Origin: Rhodobiaceae bacterium
GTDB lineage: Bacteria; Pseudomonadota; Alphaproteobacteria; Parvibaculales; Parvibaculaceae
Length of the DNA: 11,788 nucleotides
Reading direction: 5' to 3'
NCBI GenBank assembly: GCA_027352645.1
Contig: DAIEIL010000090.1
Location: forward strand, 1 to 11,788
The notes below the pieces were generated by a model. The model saw nothing but the letters and a program-made list of their open reading frames with translations, was not told the origin of the DNA and made no database searches. Of the stretch, positions 1 to 5,626 are shown piece after piece. Positions within the stretch are counted from its first letter, which is position 1; each line of letters opens with the position of its first letter. The translations under genes were made by a program, and so were the position numbers.

Positions 1-49
1 GCAGGTGATCTCCGCCTGGGAACGCGAACATCTGCTGCTGAACGTGTGA
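1..49 (+). CDS. C-terminal end of an unidentified gene (partial)
   Basis: The frame starting at base 2 reads 15 codons ending in WEREHLLLNV and a TGA stop at 47-49; the rest lies outside the window. A short hydrophobic tail after a WER motif would suit the C-terminus of a glutamine-synthetase-family protein such as a gamma-glutamylputrescine synthetase, which often neighbours this kind of aminotransferase. Fifteen residues cannot establish that. The reading frame is supported mainly by its abrupt stop just before an intergenic repeat and by its orientation matching the next gene. The identity is inference only. Confidence 0.4.
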   Translation, partial: QVISAWEREHLLLNV

Positions 50-60
50 GAGATTTCTTT

Positions 61-151
61 CTCGTCATGGCCCGGCTTGTCCGGGCCATCCATGTCTTGA
101 ACAGCGATGAAAGACGTGGATGCCCCGCATAACGCGGGGCATGACGACGAG
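61..151. repeat. Clover-leaf intergenic palindromic repeat
   Basis: A 91-base element folds completely into paired segments. The outer arms 61-66 and 146-151 pair over 6 bp. Two 9-bp hairpins (67-75 with 81-89, and 120-128 with 134-142) each have a 5-base loop. A central 9-bp arm (90-98 with 111-119, one G-U) has a 12-base loop. The two halves are diverged inverted copies of each other. Its motif, GTCATGGCCCGG followed by a mirrored copy, resembles palindromic repeats scattered between genes in Hyphomicrobiales; that is from memory. It lies 11 bases after the upstream stop codon, so its RNA may also act as a terminator or 3' stabiliser. Confidence 0.75.
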
Positions 152-364
152 TGAGCAGAACCCGACTCGCATCCCCCGTTCCGTTCTTGTAGAATAAAAG
201 CCATGTACCGCACGGGTTCACATAGCAGCTGCCGGCAGAAGCGCGATCTTCTGATCCTTTGTGCGCGCATCGGTTACAACCCGTAGGGCTGCTCCGGCGC
301 GGATGTCATAGAAACTCCGCGTCTCTTTCCGAAAATCGAAAAACCGGAACGACGGAGCATTCCC
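152..364 (+). promoter_or_regulatory. Leader region of the aminotransferase
   Basis: No gene is seen here. A TAGAAT hexamer at 190-195 is a possible -10 element, but no good -35 element lies at the right distance. A clear ribosome binding site, CGGAG at 353-357, sits 7 bases before the ATG at 365 and fixes that start. About 170 bases of untranslated leader would follow the putative -10; no convincing riboswitch or attenuator was recognised in it. Confidence 0.3.
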
Positions 365-1747
365 ATGTCGCAGACAATTGCGAAATCCAATCAGACGAAG
401 CGCTGGCAGGAGATGGATGCCGCGCATCATCTCCATCCTTTCACGACGCATCACGAGCTCGCCAAGACCGGCGCGCGCGTAATTACGCACGCCAAAGGCG
501 TCTATCTCTACGATAGCGAAGGCCGCAAGCTCATCGACGGCATGGCGGGCCTCTGGTGCGTGCAGGTCGGCTATGGCCGCGAGGAGCTGGCGGAAGCAGG
601 CTACAAGGCGCTGAAGGAGTTGCCCTACTACAACGCCTTCTTCCAGACGACGAACCCCTATACGGCGGAACTGTCGCAGAAGCTTTCGGAAGTGACGCCC
701 AAGGGTATCGACCGTTTCTTCTTCGCCAATTCGGGCTCCGAAGGAAACGACAGCGCGGTGAAGATCATCCGCTATTTCTGGAACCTCCAGAAGAAGCCGA
801 AGAAGAAGATCTTCATCGCCCGCAAGAAAGCCTATCACGGCGTGACGATTGCAGCGGCCTCGCTGTCCGGCCTCACATCCATGCACCCGCAGGCCGACCT
901 GCCGATGCCTGGCTTCGTCCATATCGACTGTCCCTATTGGTATGGCGAGGGCGGCGACATGAGCCCGGACGAGTTCGGTCTCAAGACGGCCCGCGCGCTG
1001 GAAGAGAAGATTCTCGAACTCGGCGCGGACAATGTCGCGGCTTTCGTTGCCGAACCCGTGCAGGGCGCCGGCGGCCTCATCATTCCGCCTGCGACCTATT
1101 GGGGCGAGATCAACCGCATCTGCAAGAAGTACGACATCCTGCTTCATGTCGATGAAGTGATCTGCGGCTTCGGGCGCACGGGCAACTGGTTCGGCTCGCA
1201 GACCTATGGCATCGAGCCCGACATGATCAACATGGCGAAGGGCCTCTCGTCCGGCTATCAGCCGATTGCCGCCGTGGGCCTCGGCGGCCGCGTGGGCGAC
1301 GCGATTTTCAACTCCGACGAGGAGTGGTCGCACGGCTTCACTTACTCCGGCCACCCCGTCGCCTGCGCCGTGGCGCTCGCCAATCTCGAAGTGATGCAGA
1401 AGGAGCATCTGGTCGAGAAGGTAGGCGGCGCGATCGGCGCCTATTTCCAGAAGAAGCTCGCCGAACTCGGCGATCATCCGCTGGTCGGCGAGACTCGCGG
1501 CGTGGGCCTTCTCGGCGCGATCGAACTGGTGAAGAACAAGGCGACGCGCGAGAAATATCCCTCGGAACTCGATGTCGGCTATCGCTGCCGCGTCCATTGC
1601 TTCGACAATGGCCTCGTCATGCGCGCCATCGGCGACACCATGGTTCTGAGCCCGCCGCTGGTCGTTTCCGAGAGCGAGATCGACGAGATTTTCCACCTCG
1701 CCCGCAAGTGCATCGACCTCATCGCCAGGGATCTCGGCGTCCTCTGA
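365..1747 (+). CDS. Class III omega-aminotransferase (amine/omega-amino acid:pyruvate type)
   Basis: This is a 460-residue cytoplasmic PLP enzyme of aminotransferase class III, a usual full length. It should move the amino group of an amine or omega-amino acid, such as putrescine or beta-alanine, to pyruvate. Diagnostic segments are DGMAGLWCVQVGYGR (58-72), the phosphate-binding NSGSEGNDSA (122-131), the ring-stacking YHG (157-159), HVDEV with D263, which contacts the PLP pyridine nitrogen, and NMAKGLSSGYQP with the Schiff-base lysine K292. The GLWCV and PYYNAFF segments are typical of the SpuC/Chromobacterium omega-transaminase subgroup. The start has a good ribosome site at 353-357. The gene appears monocistronic, with a repeat before it and a hairpin after it. 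The exact substrate cannot be read from sequence; polyamine catabolism is one reasonable guess. Confidence 0.93.
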   Translation: MSQTIAKSNQTKRWQEMDAAHHLHPFTTHHELAKTGARVITHAKGVYLYDSEGRKLIDGMAGLWCVQVGYGREELAEAGYKALKELPYYNAFFQTTNPYTAELSQKLSEVTPKGIDRFFFANSGSEGNDSAVKIIRYFWNLQKKPKKKIFIARKKAYHGVTIAAASLSGLTSMHPQADLPMPGFVHIDCPYWYGEGGDMSPDEFGLKTARALEEKILELGADNVAAFVAEPVQGAGGLIIPPATYWGEINRICKKYDILLHVDEVICGFGRTGNWFGSQTYGIEPDMINMAKGLSSGYQPIAAVGLGGRVGDAIFNSDEEWSHGFTYSGHPVACAVALANLEVMQKEHLVEKVGGAIGAYFQKKLAELGDHPLVGETRGVGLLGAIELVKNKATREKYPSELDVGYRCRVHCFDNGLVMRAIGDTMVLSPPLVVSESEIDEIFHLARKCIDLIARDLGVL

Positions 1748-1772
1748 GCGGATCGCTTGCGGTTATTTAATC

Positions 1773-1810
1773 TGCGGCAATTTGGCACATCCAACTGCCA
1801 GATTGCCGCA
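1773..1810. terminator. Long hairpin downstream of the aminotransferase
   Basis: A 15-bp stem (1773-1787 with 1796-1810, one G-T wobble) encloses an 8-base loop, starting 25 bases after the aminotransferase stop. No T-run follows on either strand, so it is not a textbook intrinsic terminator. It may instead be a 3' end stabiliser, a Rho-assisted terminator or a protein-binding palindrome. The stem is not GC-extreme, so the pairing is unlikely to come from base composition alone. Confidence 0.5.
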
Positions 1811-1885
1811 AACCTATGTAATCCCTAGCGATTTCCCCCATTACGGGTTCGTCTGGCTGACACTGCAAGTTCATGGACCGCGCCA

Positions 1886-1914
1886 TTGAACTCTTGGGGT
1901 CCGGGACATATTTA
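1886..1914 (+). promoter_or_regulatory. Possible sigma70-type promoter for the candidate small RNA
   Basis: TTGAAC (1886-1891) is separated by 17 bases from TATTTA (1909-1914), in an AT-rich patch that stands out from the GC-rich surroundings. The -35 matches the consensus at 4 of 6 positions and the -10 at only 3, so this is a modest match. It is listed because transcription from it would start near 1921, just before the uninterrupted run of stem-loops that ends in a terminator at 2073. Confidence 0.3.
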
Positions 1915-1920
1915 TTTTCG

Positions 1921-2079
1921 CATGAGGGCCGAGCAATAAGCCCTGCCGGACGACCTGCCCCCCGCTCGTCTGGTGGGGTGCTCTGGCCCCAGGGCGCCGG
2001 ATTCTTCCCCTCCCGGCGCCAAGCGCAGAAGAAGCGCGGTTGCGCCCCGTCATCCCCCCTGACGGGGCGCAACTATTTT
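1921..2079 (+). ncRNA. Candidate small RNA with five consecutive stem-loops
   Basis: Nearly every base from 1925 to 2020 falls in adjacent hairpins: 1925-1929/1940-1944; 1946-1953/1966-1973 (8 bp, one G-U); 1974-1978/1987-1991; and 1993-2000/2013-2020 (8 bp, perfect). The last is followed by a 14-bp perfect terminator hairpin (2039-2052/2060-2073) and TATTTT. Three loops are pyrimidine-rich: CCTGCCCCCCGC, ATTCTTCCCCTC and TCCCCCC. C-rich loops of this sort can pair with Shine-Dalgarno sequences, as in the alphaproteobacterial cuckoo RNAs, but I see no family-level match to those, nor to 6S, SRP, tmRNA or RNase P RNA. The 5' end is set by the weak promoter at 1886-1914 and is uncertain. Expression has not been shown. 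Confidence 0.45.
2039..2079 (+). terminator. Strong intrinsic terminator
   Basis: A perfect 14-bp stem (2039-2052 with 2060-2073) with a 7-base C-rich loop is followed directly by TATTTT. This is the best intrinsic terminator in the window. It lies 290 bases beyond the aminotransferase stop and about 150 bases before the next start codon, so it most simply ends a separate short transcript or serves as a backup for aminotransferase read-through. Confidence 0.7.
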
Positions 2080-2084
2080 GCGAG

Positions 2085-2122
2085 CCCGTCCAATTCCAAC
2101 TTTGACGGGACGCAACTTTTTT
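2085..2122 (+). terminator. Second, weaker terminator with a duplicated arm
   Basis: CCCGTC (2085-2090) pairs with GACGGG (2104-2109) over a 13-base loop, and a run of six T follows at 2117-2122. The segment 2103-2122 repeats 2060-2079 with two differences, so part of the first terminator seems to have been copied 43 bases downstream. It may be a tandem backup terminator. Confidence 0.5.
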
Positions 2123-2162
2123 CAGCACCTCATACAGAGCGCAAATTTTTCGCCGGGTGCTG

Positions 2163-2168
2163 TATAAG
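2163..2168 (+). promoter_or_regulatory. Possible -10 element for the unknown gene and xthA
   Basis: TATAAG at 2163-2168 matches the -10 consensus at five of six positions and lies about 55 bases before the ATG at 2224. No convincing -35 element is seen 16-18 bases upstream. A perfect 10-bp palindrome, TCAGCGCTGA at 2199-2208, follows in the leader. The position after two terminators and before a two-gene unit makes a promoter here plausible. Confidence 0.3.
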
Positions 2169-2223
2169 ACCCTCTGAATTCATCGAATAAACGCGCGATC
2201 AGCGCTGACCCGCCGGGGCTTCC

Positions 2224-2838
2224 ATGCAGGATGACGACGACGAGCCGCATATCACGCTGAGCGACGAGGATCTCGACGCCCTCGAAGAGGAAGTGCCGCT
2301 GTTGCGGGGCGTACGCCTCTTCGCGGAGGAAGCCGCCGAGCTTCCCTGGTTTACGGCGCTTGGCGAACCCCTCGACCGCGAAGTGAAGCGGCTCGCCCGC
2401 GATTATCTCGACGCGCTCGGCTTTCCGGATGTCGAACCTGCCCGCATCGCAAGCTGGGAAGACGCGGCGGATGCCGCCGCCAATATGGATTTCGACACGG
2501 CGCAATGGGAGGCCGAGGAGCAGCTTCGCGCCGGGCTTGCGAGCGACGCTCTCGACGCCATTTCCGAGGAAGCTCTCACCATCGCGCTAACCCATGTGAC
2601 CGCGATTCTCGGCGGGCGGCTCGGCGCCGCCGTGCGTGAAGCGGCCGCCTTTGGCGAGATCGACGACGAGTCGCTGATGGATGCCGCCGCAGGCGCCGCC
2701 GTGCAGGCCGCGCACAATGCAGCGCTGGCGCTCATCGCAGGCGCGGAGGAAGATCATCCTTTCCGCGCCAAATTCGCGCTCTTCGCGCGGGGACGCTGGC
2801 CGATCGGCGTCTCCGGCCTCACACTCAATATTTTCTGA
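2224..2838 (+). CDS. Conserved-looking acidic protein of unknown function, linked to xthA
   Basis: This 204-residue protein is not one I recognise by function. It starts with an acidic stretch (MQDDDDEPHITLSDEDLDAL), continues as alanine- and glutamate-rich helices (about 50-175), and ends in a distinctive segment, HPFRAKFALFARGRWPIG (178-195), that looks like a conserved motif rather than filler. There is no signal peptide, membrane segment or nucleotide-binding motif, so it is probably cytosolic. The ATG at 2224 is preceded by a GGGG stretch 5-9 bases upstream. Its stop lies 13 bases before the xthA start, so the two are probably co-transcribed, which hints at a DNA repair or housekeeping link; that is inference from position only. 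Third-position GC bias supports it as a real gene. Confidence 0.8.
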   Translation: MQDDDDEPHITLSDEDLDALEEEVPLLRGVRLFAEEAAELPWFTALGEPLDREVKRLARDYLDALGFPDVEPARIASWEDAADAAANMDFDTAQWEAEEQLRAGLASDALDAISEEALTIALTHVTAILGGRLGAAVREAAAFGEIDDESLMDAAAGAAVQAAHNAALALIAGAEEDHPFRAKFALFARGRWPIGVSGLTLNIF

Positions 2839-2851
2839 AAGCAGCCCGAAC

Positions 2852-3658
2852 GTGAATTTCAAGCTCGCCACCTGGAATATCAACTCCGTCCGTCTGCGGA
2901 TTAACCTCGTCGAGAAGCTTCTTGCCGAACACCAGCCAGATGTGCTTTGCCTTCAGGAAATCAAATGCGTCAACGACGCCTTTCCGCTGAAGGATATCCG
3001 CAAGGCGGGCTATGAGCATGTCGCGATCAACGGCCAGAAGGGCTATCACGGCGTCGCTATCGTCAGCCGCATTCCCTTCAAGAAGACCGAGGCGAAGGAG
3101 TTCTGCGGCAAGGGCGACGCGCGCCACATTTCGGTCGATCTCGACGTGCCGGGCGGGTTGCAGATCCACAATTTCTACGTACCCGCGGGCGGCGACGAGC
3201 CTGATCCGGAAATCAACGAGAAGTTCGCGCACAAGCTCGCCTTCATGCGCGAAATGACGGAATGGTATGGCGGGCTGAAGAAGAAGAGCGAGAACCGCAT
3301 GGTTCTCGTCGGCGATCTCAATGTCGCGCCGCTTGAACACGATGTCTGGTCGCACAAGCAGTTGCTCAAGGTCGTCAGCCACACGCCCGTCGAGGTCGAT
3401 CTGATGAACGAGCTCATCGCCTCGCATGACTGGGTGGACGTGATGCGGCGCTTCGTGCCCGCCGACGAGAAGCTCTATTCTTGGTGGAGCTACCGCGCCA
3501 AGGATTGGGACGCCGCCGATCGCGGCCGCAGGCTCGACCACATCTGGGTCACGCCCGCGCTCGAAGATGCGCCACAATCGATGCAGGTCTTGCGGGAAGC
3601 GAGGGGGTGGGAGCGGGCATCTGACCACGTGCCCGTGATCGCGACCATGAAGCTTTAG
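2852..3658 (+). CDS. xthA: Exodeoxyribonuclease III (AP endonuclease)
   Basis: This 268-residue enzyme of the EEP/ExoIII family acts in base excision repair. It cleaves DNA at abasic sites, removes 3'-blocking groups and has 3'-5' exonuclease activity. The metal and catalytic residues are all visible: N9 in ATWNINS, E36 in LQEIK, Y109 in NFYVPAG, D155 and N157 in GDLNVAP, D229 in RLDHIW, and the D258-H259 pair in SDHVP. The start is a GTG at 2852, chosen because MNFKLATWNINSVR is the standard family N-terminus; the open frame extends upstream but only by overlapping the preceding gene. The ribosome site is weak, which fits translational coupling with the upstream unknown gene 13 bases away. 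The length is normal for the family and no key residue is missing. Confidence 0.95.
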   Translation: MNFKLATWNINSVRLRINLVEKLLAEHQPDVLCLQEIKCVNDAFPLKDIRKAGYEHVAINGQKGYHGVAIVSRIPFKKTEAKEFCGKGDARHISVDLDVPGGLQIHNFYVPAGGDEPDPEINEKFAHKLAFMREMTEWYGGLKKKSENRMVLVGDLNVAPLEHDVWSHKQLLKVVSHTPVEVDLMNELIASHDWVDVMRRFVPADEKLYSWWSYRAKDWDAADRGRRLDHIWVTPALEDAPQSMQVLREARGWERASDHVPVIATMKL

Positions 3659-3686
3659 CTGGGGGGCCAGCTCGGGGGTAAAGCTT
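3650..3686 (+). terminator. Nested hairpin at the end of xthA
   Basis: AAGCTTTA (3650-3657) pairs with TAAAGCTT (3679-3686). Inside it GCTGG (3658-3662) pairs with CCAGC (3667-3671) around a GGGG loop. The structure includes the xthA stop codon. Only a short T stretch follows, so termination efficiency is uncertain. Confidence 0.4.
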
Positions 3687-3758
3687 TGGGGCAGTCATGC
3701 CCGCTCCTGGGCTCCTCCTAATGCAGCGGTTCGACGGATCGTCCGACTGTTCTTGATT

Positions 3759-3796
3759 AGGGCAGCTACCCTACTCTAGGGTGTTGACCCTAGGGT
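3759..3796. promoter_or_regulatory. Half-site array, likely operator of the adjacent TetR regulator
   Basis: The half-site ACCCT/AGGGT recurs at 3768-3772 (ACCCT), 3778-3782 (AGGGT), 3787-3791 (ACCCT) and 3792-3796 (AGGGT), with a partial AGGG at 3759-3762. This gives an inverted repeat with 5-base spacing, a second one (CTAGGGT-N4-ACCCTAG), and a perfect 10-bp palindrome, ACCCTAGGGT. A TTGACC hexamer at 3784-3789, a possible -35 element, lies inside the array. TetR proteins bind such dyads as dimers and commonly repress their own gene, whose start is 109 bases downstream. Which dyad is the real site is not decided by sequence. Confidence 0.6.
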
Positions 3797-3904
3797 TGCA
3801 AGAGCCCACCATTGCCCCAACCCGCAAGAATTTGCGATCCTCATCCCCAGGAATCGGGCGCCGCCGGCCCAGGCGGGACCAGAAAAGCGCGAGAATCCGC
3901 CGAC

Positions 3905-4543
3905 ATGGCACCCAAGACCCCGGCCCCCAAGACCAAGGACCGAATCCTCATCGCAAGCCTCCGCCTGTTCAACGAGAACGGCTATGACACGGTGACGACG
4001 GCACGGATCGCGGAAGAGGTCGGCATTTCCGAGGGCAACCTCTGGTACCATTTCCGCACCAAGAAGGACCTCGTCCAGGCGCATCAGCATTCGCTCATCC
4101 GCGGCATCGACGCGCGGCTGGCGATTCCGTCGACGCCCGAAACGGTGCTCGACGCCTATGTGCTTTTCAACCGGATGGTCTTCGAGGAAGTCTGGGAATA
4201 TCAGTTCCTCTATCGCGACCACGCCGAATATGGCCGCACCTCCCCCGAGCTCGAAGGCAAGGTGAGCCGCGTTTATGAACTGACGACGGCCATGCTGGAG
4301 AAGATGTTCCGCCACATGATCGCGGCGGGCCACCTCTCGATGCCGGACGAGGAACTCGGGCCGCTCGCCGACAATGTGTGGATGGTGATCCGCTACTGGC
4401 CGAGCTTCCTGCGCGAGACGCGTCATGTGGTGAAGCTCGACAAGCAGTCGCTCAACGCGGGCGTCCGCCATCACTTTGCGCTTTTCGAAACGCATCTGAC
4501 GGCGAAGGCACGCGCCTATCTGGACGCCCACGCCTATAGCTGA
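3905..4543 (+). CDS. TetR/AcrR-family transcriptional repressor
   Basis: This is a 212-residue one-component regulator. The N-terminal helix-turn-helix spans about residues 12-57, with the classic TetR signature in TVTTARIAEEVGISEGNLWYHF (split here as 29-39 and 40-50) followed by RTKKDLV. The C-terminal ligand-binding and dimerisation half includes FLYRDHAEYGRTSPEL, which resembles the TetR subgroup often assigned to Pfam PF13972; that assignment is from memory. The ATG at 3905 is preferred because it begins a normal-length protein; an upstream extension from TTG 3812 would add a low-complexity Pro/Gly-rich tail. The ribosome site is weak. It converges with the PaaI-like gene and ends 8 bases from it. 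Its own upstream half-site array suggests autoregulation. The ligand is unknown; acyl-CoA is a possible inference from the neighbouring thioesterases. Confidence 0.92.
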   Translation: MAPKTPAPKTKDRILIASLRLFNENGYDTVTTARIAEEVGISEGNLWYHFRTKKDLVQAHQHSLIRGIDARLAIPSTPETVLDAYVLFNRMVFEEVWEYQFLYRDHAEYGRTSPELEGKVSRVYELTTAMLEKMFRHMIAAGHLSMPDEELGPLADNVWMVIRYWPSFLRETRHVVKLDKQSLNAGVRHHFALFETHLTAKARAYLDAHAYS

Positions 4544-4546
4544 CGC

Positions 4547-4568
4547 AGCCCTTATTCGGCGGGCTTTT
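4547..4568 (+). terminator. Possible terminator after the TetR gene
   Basis: AGCCC (4547-4551) pairs with GGGCT (4561-4565) over a 9-base loop, followed by TTTT through 4568. It overlaps the stop codon and last codons of the convergent PaaI-like gene. The stem is short, so it is a modest candidate for ending the tetR transcript. Confidence 0.4.
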
Positions 4569-5037
4569 CCTTGCGCTTCAGCGTCACGAAAGTCGCCGTG
4601 GAACTGCCCGTCGCGAGCAGCGTTCCGTCCTCGGCCAGCAACTCGCCTTCGATGAAGCCAACCGATTTTCCGCGCTTGATGACGCGGCCCCGGCCAATGA
4701 TGCGGCCCGGACGCGCGGCATTGAGCATCGAGACCTTGAGTTCCAATGTCGGGCTGATCTGGCCCCATTCGAGGTCGAGGCCGATCGCGAGGCTCATCAC
4801 ATCGTCGAGCATGGCCGCGACCATGCCGCCCTGAATGCCGCCCCACATGTTGCAGAGTTCGGGCCCGGCATTGAAGGCCACCTCGACGGTCCGTGCCTCC
4901 TGATCGGCCGCAATGATCTCGAGGCCGAGATAGCGGCTCGCCGGCGCCATGCGCTTGAACACGGCCTGAATATTGGGCGGCCAGATCTTCGCGGTATCTG
5001 CCTTGCCGTCCGCCGCCTCATCCACCGTGCCGCTCAT
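4552..5037 (-). CDS. PaaI-type hotdog-fold thioesterase
   Basis: This 161-residue cytoplasmic protein has the PaaI/4HBT hotdog fold, a family that hydrolyses acyl- or aryl-CoA thioesters. The core segment NMWGGIQGGMVAAMLDDVM (63-81) carries the family's G-G-hydrophobic-D pattern, with the central helix and the likely catalytic acid D78 or D79. The SPTLELKVSMLNAARPG strand (95-111) and the ATGSSTATF strand (142-150) complete the sheet. A Lys/Glu-rich tail follows. AGGGGAG just before the ATG at 5037 is a good ribosome site. It lies 11 bases after the cyclic-nucleotide-binding gene and is probably co-transcribed with it. The substrate cannot be told from sequence. Confidence 0.88.
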   Translation of the reverse strand: MSGTVDEAADGKADTAKIWPPNIQAVFKRMAPASRYLGLEIIAADQEARTVEVAFNAGPELCNMWGGIQGGMVAAMLDDVMSLAIGLDLEWGQISPTLELKVSMLNAARPGRIIGRGRVIKRGKSVGFIEGELLAEDGTLLATGSSTATFVTLKRKEKPAE

Positions 5038-5048
5038 CCCGATCTCCC

Positions 5049-5528
5049 CTATGTCCTGTTCTTCTGATCCATGTCGCGGCTCAATTCGGCGATCTCACGG
5101 CCCACCGCATCGAGGCGGCGGCTCAGGGCGCGCGCCACCGAACCCGCCATCTCGGGAAATTCCTCCATCAGCCGCTCGAAGACCGCCCGGCTGAGCCTGA
5201 GCGTCTGAAGATGGGTCGCCGCCTTGACGGTCGAGCGCCGCACACCCCCCTGGAAGAGGGCGGTTTCGCCGATGAGGTCGCCCCTGTCAAGCCGAAGAGC
5301 CCGCCTCTCCCCGCCCTGCACCTCAGCCCCGACATGGGCAAGCATCACCGCCTCGCCCTCGATAACGAGATAGGCGTCCTCCGCAGGATCGCCCGCTTCG
5401 AACAGCGTCTGGCCGGGCTCGAACTCCGGCTGTTCGGCGGTAAAGGCCAGAACCTCAAGCCGGACCGGGTCGAGGTCCGCGAAAAGGTCGTGCCGCTGCA
5501 AGAGCGCGATGATCGTCTTGAGGCTCAT
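5049..5528 (-). CDS. Stand-alone cyclic-nucleotide-binding domain protein
   Basis: This 159-residue protein consists almost wholly of a CAP_ED/cNMP-binding beta-roll (about 13-125) and a C-terminal amphipathic helix (about 125-155). The phosphate-binding cassette is present: GDLIGETALFQGGVRRSTV (83-101), with the conserved glutamate E88 that holds the ribose 2'-OH and the arginine R97 or R98 that holds the phosphate, so cAMP or cGMP binding is plausible. Unlike Crp/Fnr regulators it has no helix-turn-helix, and no kinase or channel domain is attached. It may therefore act through protein-protein contact. No clear ribosome site precedes the ATG at 5528. The PaaI-like thioesterase follows 11 bases downstream, suggesting a shared transcript. 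Confidence 0.87.
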   Translation of the reverse strand: MSLKTIIALLQRHDLFADLDPVRLEVLAFTAEQPEFEPGQTLFEAGDPAEDAYLVIEGEAVMLAHVGAEVQGGERRALRLDRGDLIGETALFQGGVRRSTVKAATHLQTLRLSRAVFERLMEEFPEMAGSVARALSRRLDAVGREIAELSRDMDQKNRT

Positions 5529-5626
5529 GAAGAGAGCATAGCGAATGGCGGCGCATCGCGGAACCGTGGGAGCGATTGCCCCCCGCCCGCCCCGCCGCTA
5601 AGAAGGACGGGCAAAGGAGCCCGACC

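Noticed and set aside
218..1696. A 492-codon open frame on the minus strand across the aminotransferase gene
   Set aside because: It is antisense to a clear class III aminotransferase with intact active-site motifs. Its product is Arg/Ala/Glu/Asp-rich without recognisable domains, as expected from the complement of GC-rich codons.
1783..1799. TGGCAC resembling the -24 half of a sigma54 promoter
   Set aside because: The downstream GC falls 13 rather than 12 bases from the GG and the TTGC half is absent. The sequence is part of a hairpin arm.
1873..2190. A 105-codon plus-strand frame in the structured intergenic region
   Set aside because: Its composition is unlike its neighbours, it has no ribosome site, and it runs through two terminator hairpins. 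The region is better explained as structured RNA.
2825..3628. A 267-codon minus-strand frame across xthA
   Set aside because: It is antisense to a gene with a complete ExoIII catalytic set and has no domain of its own.
3776..4846. A 356-codon minus-strand frame across the TetR gene and part of the PaaI-like gene
   Set aside because: It spans two well-supported genes, has low-complexity Arg/His/Gly composition and no family motif.
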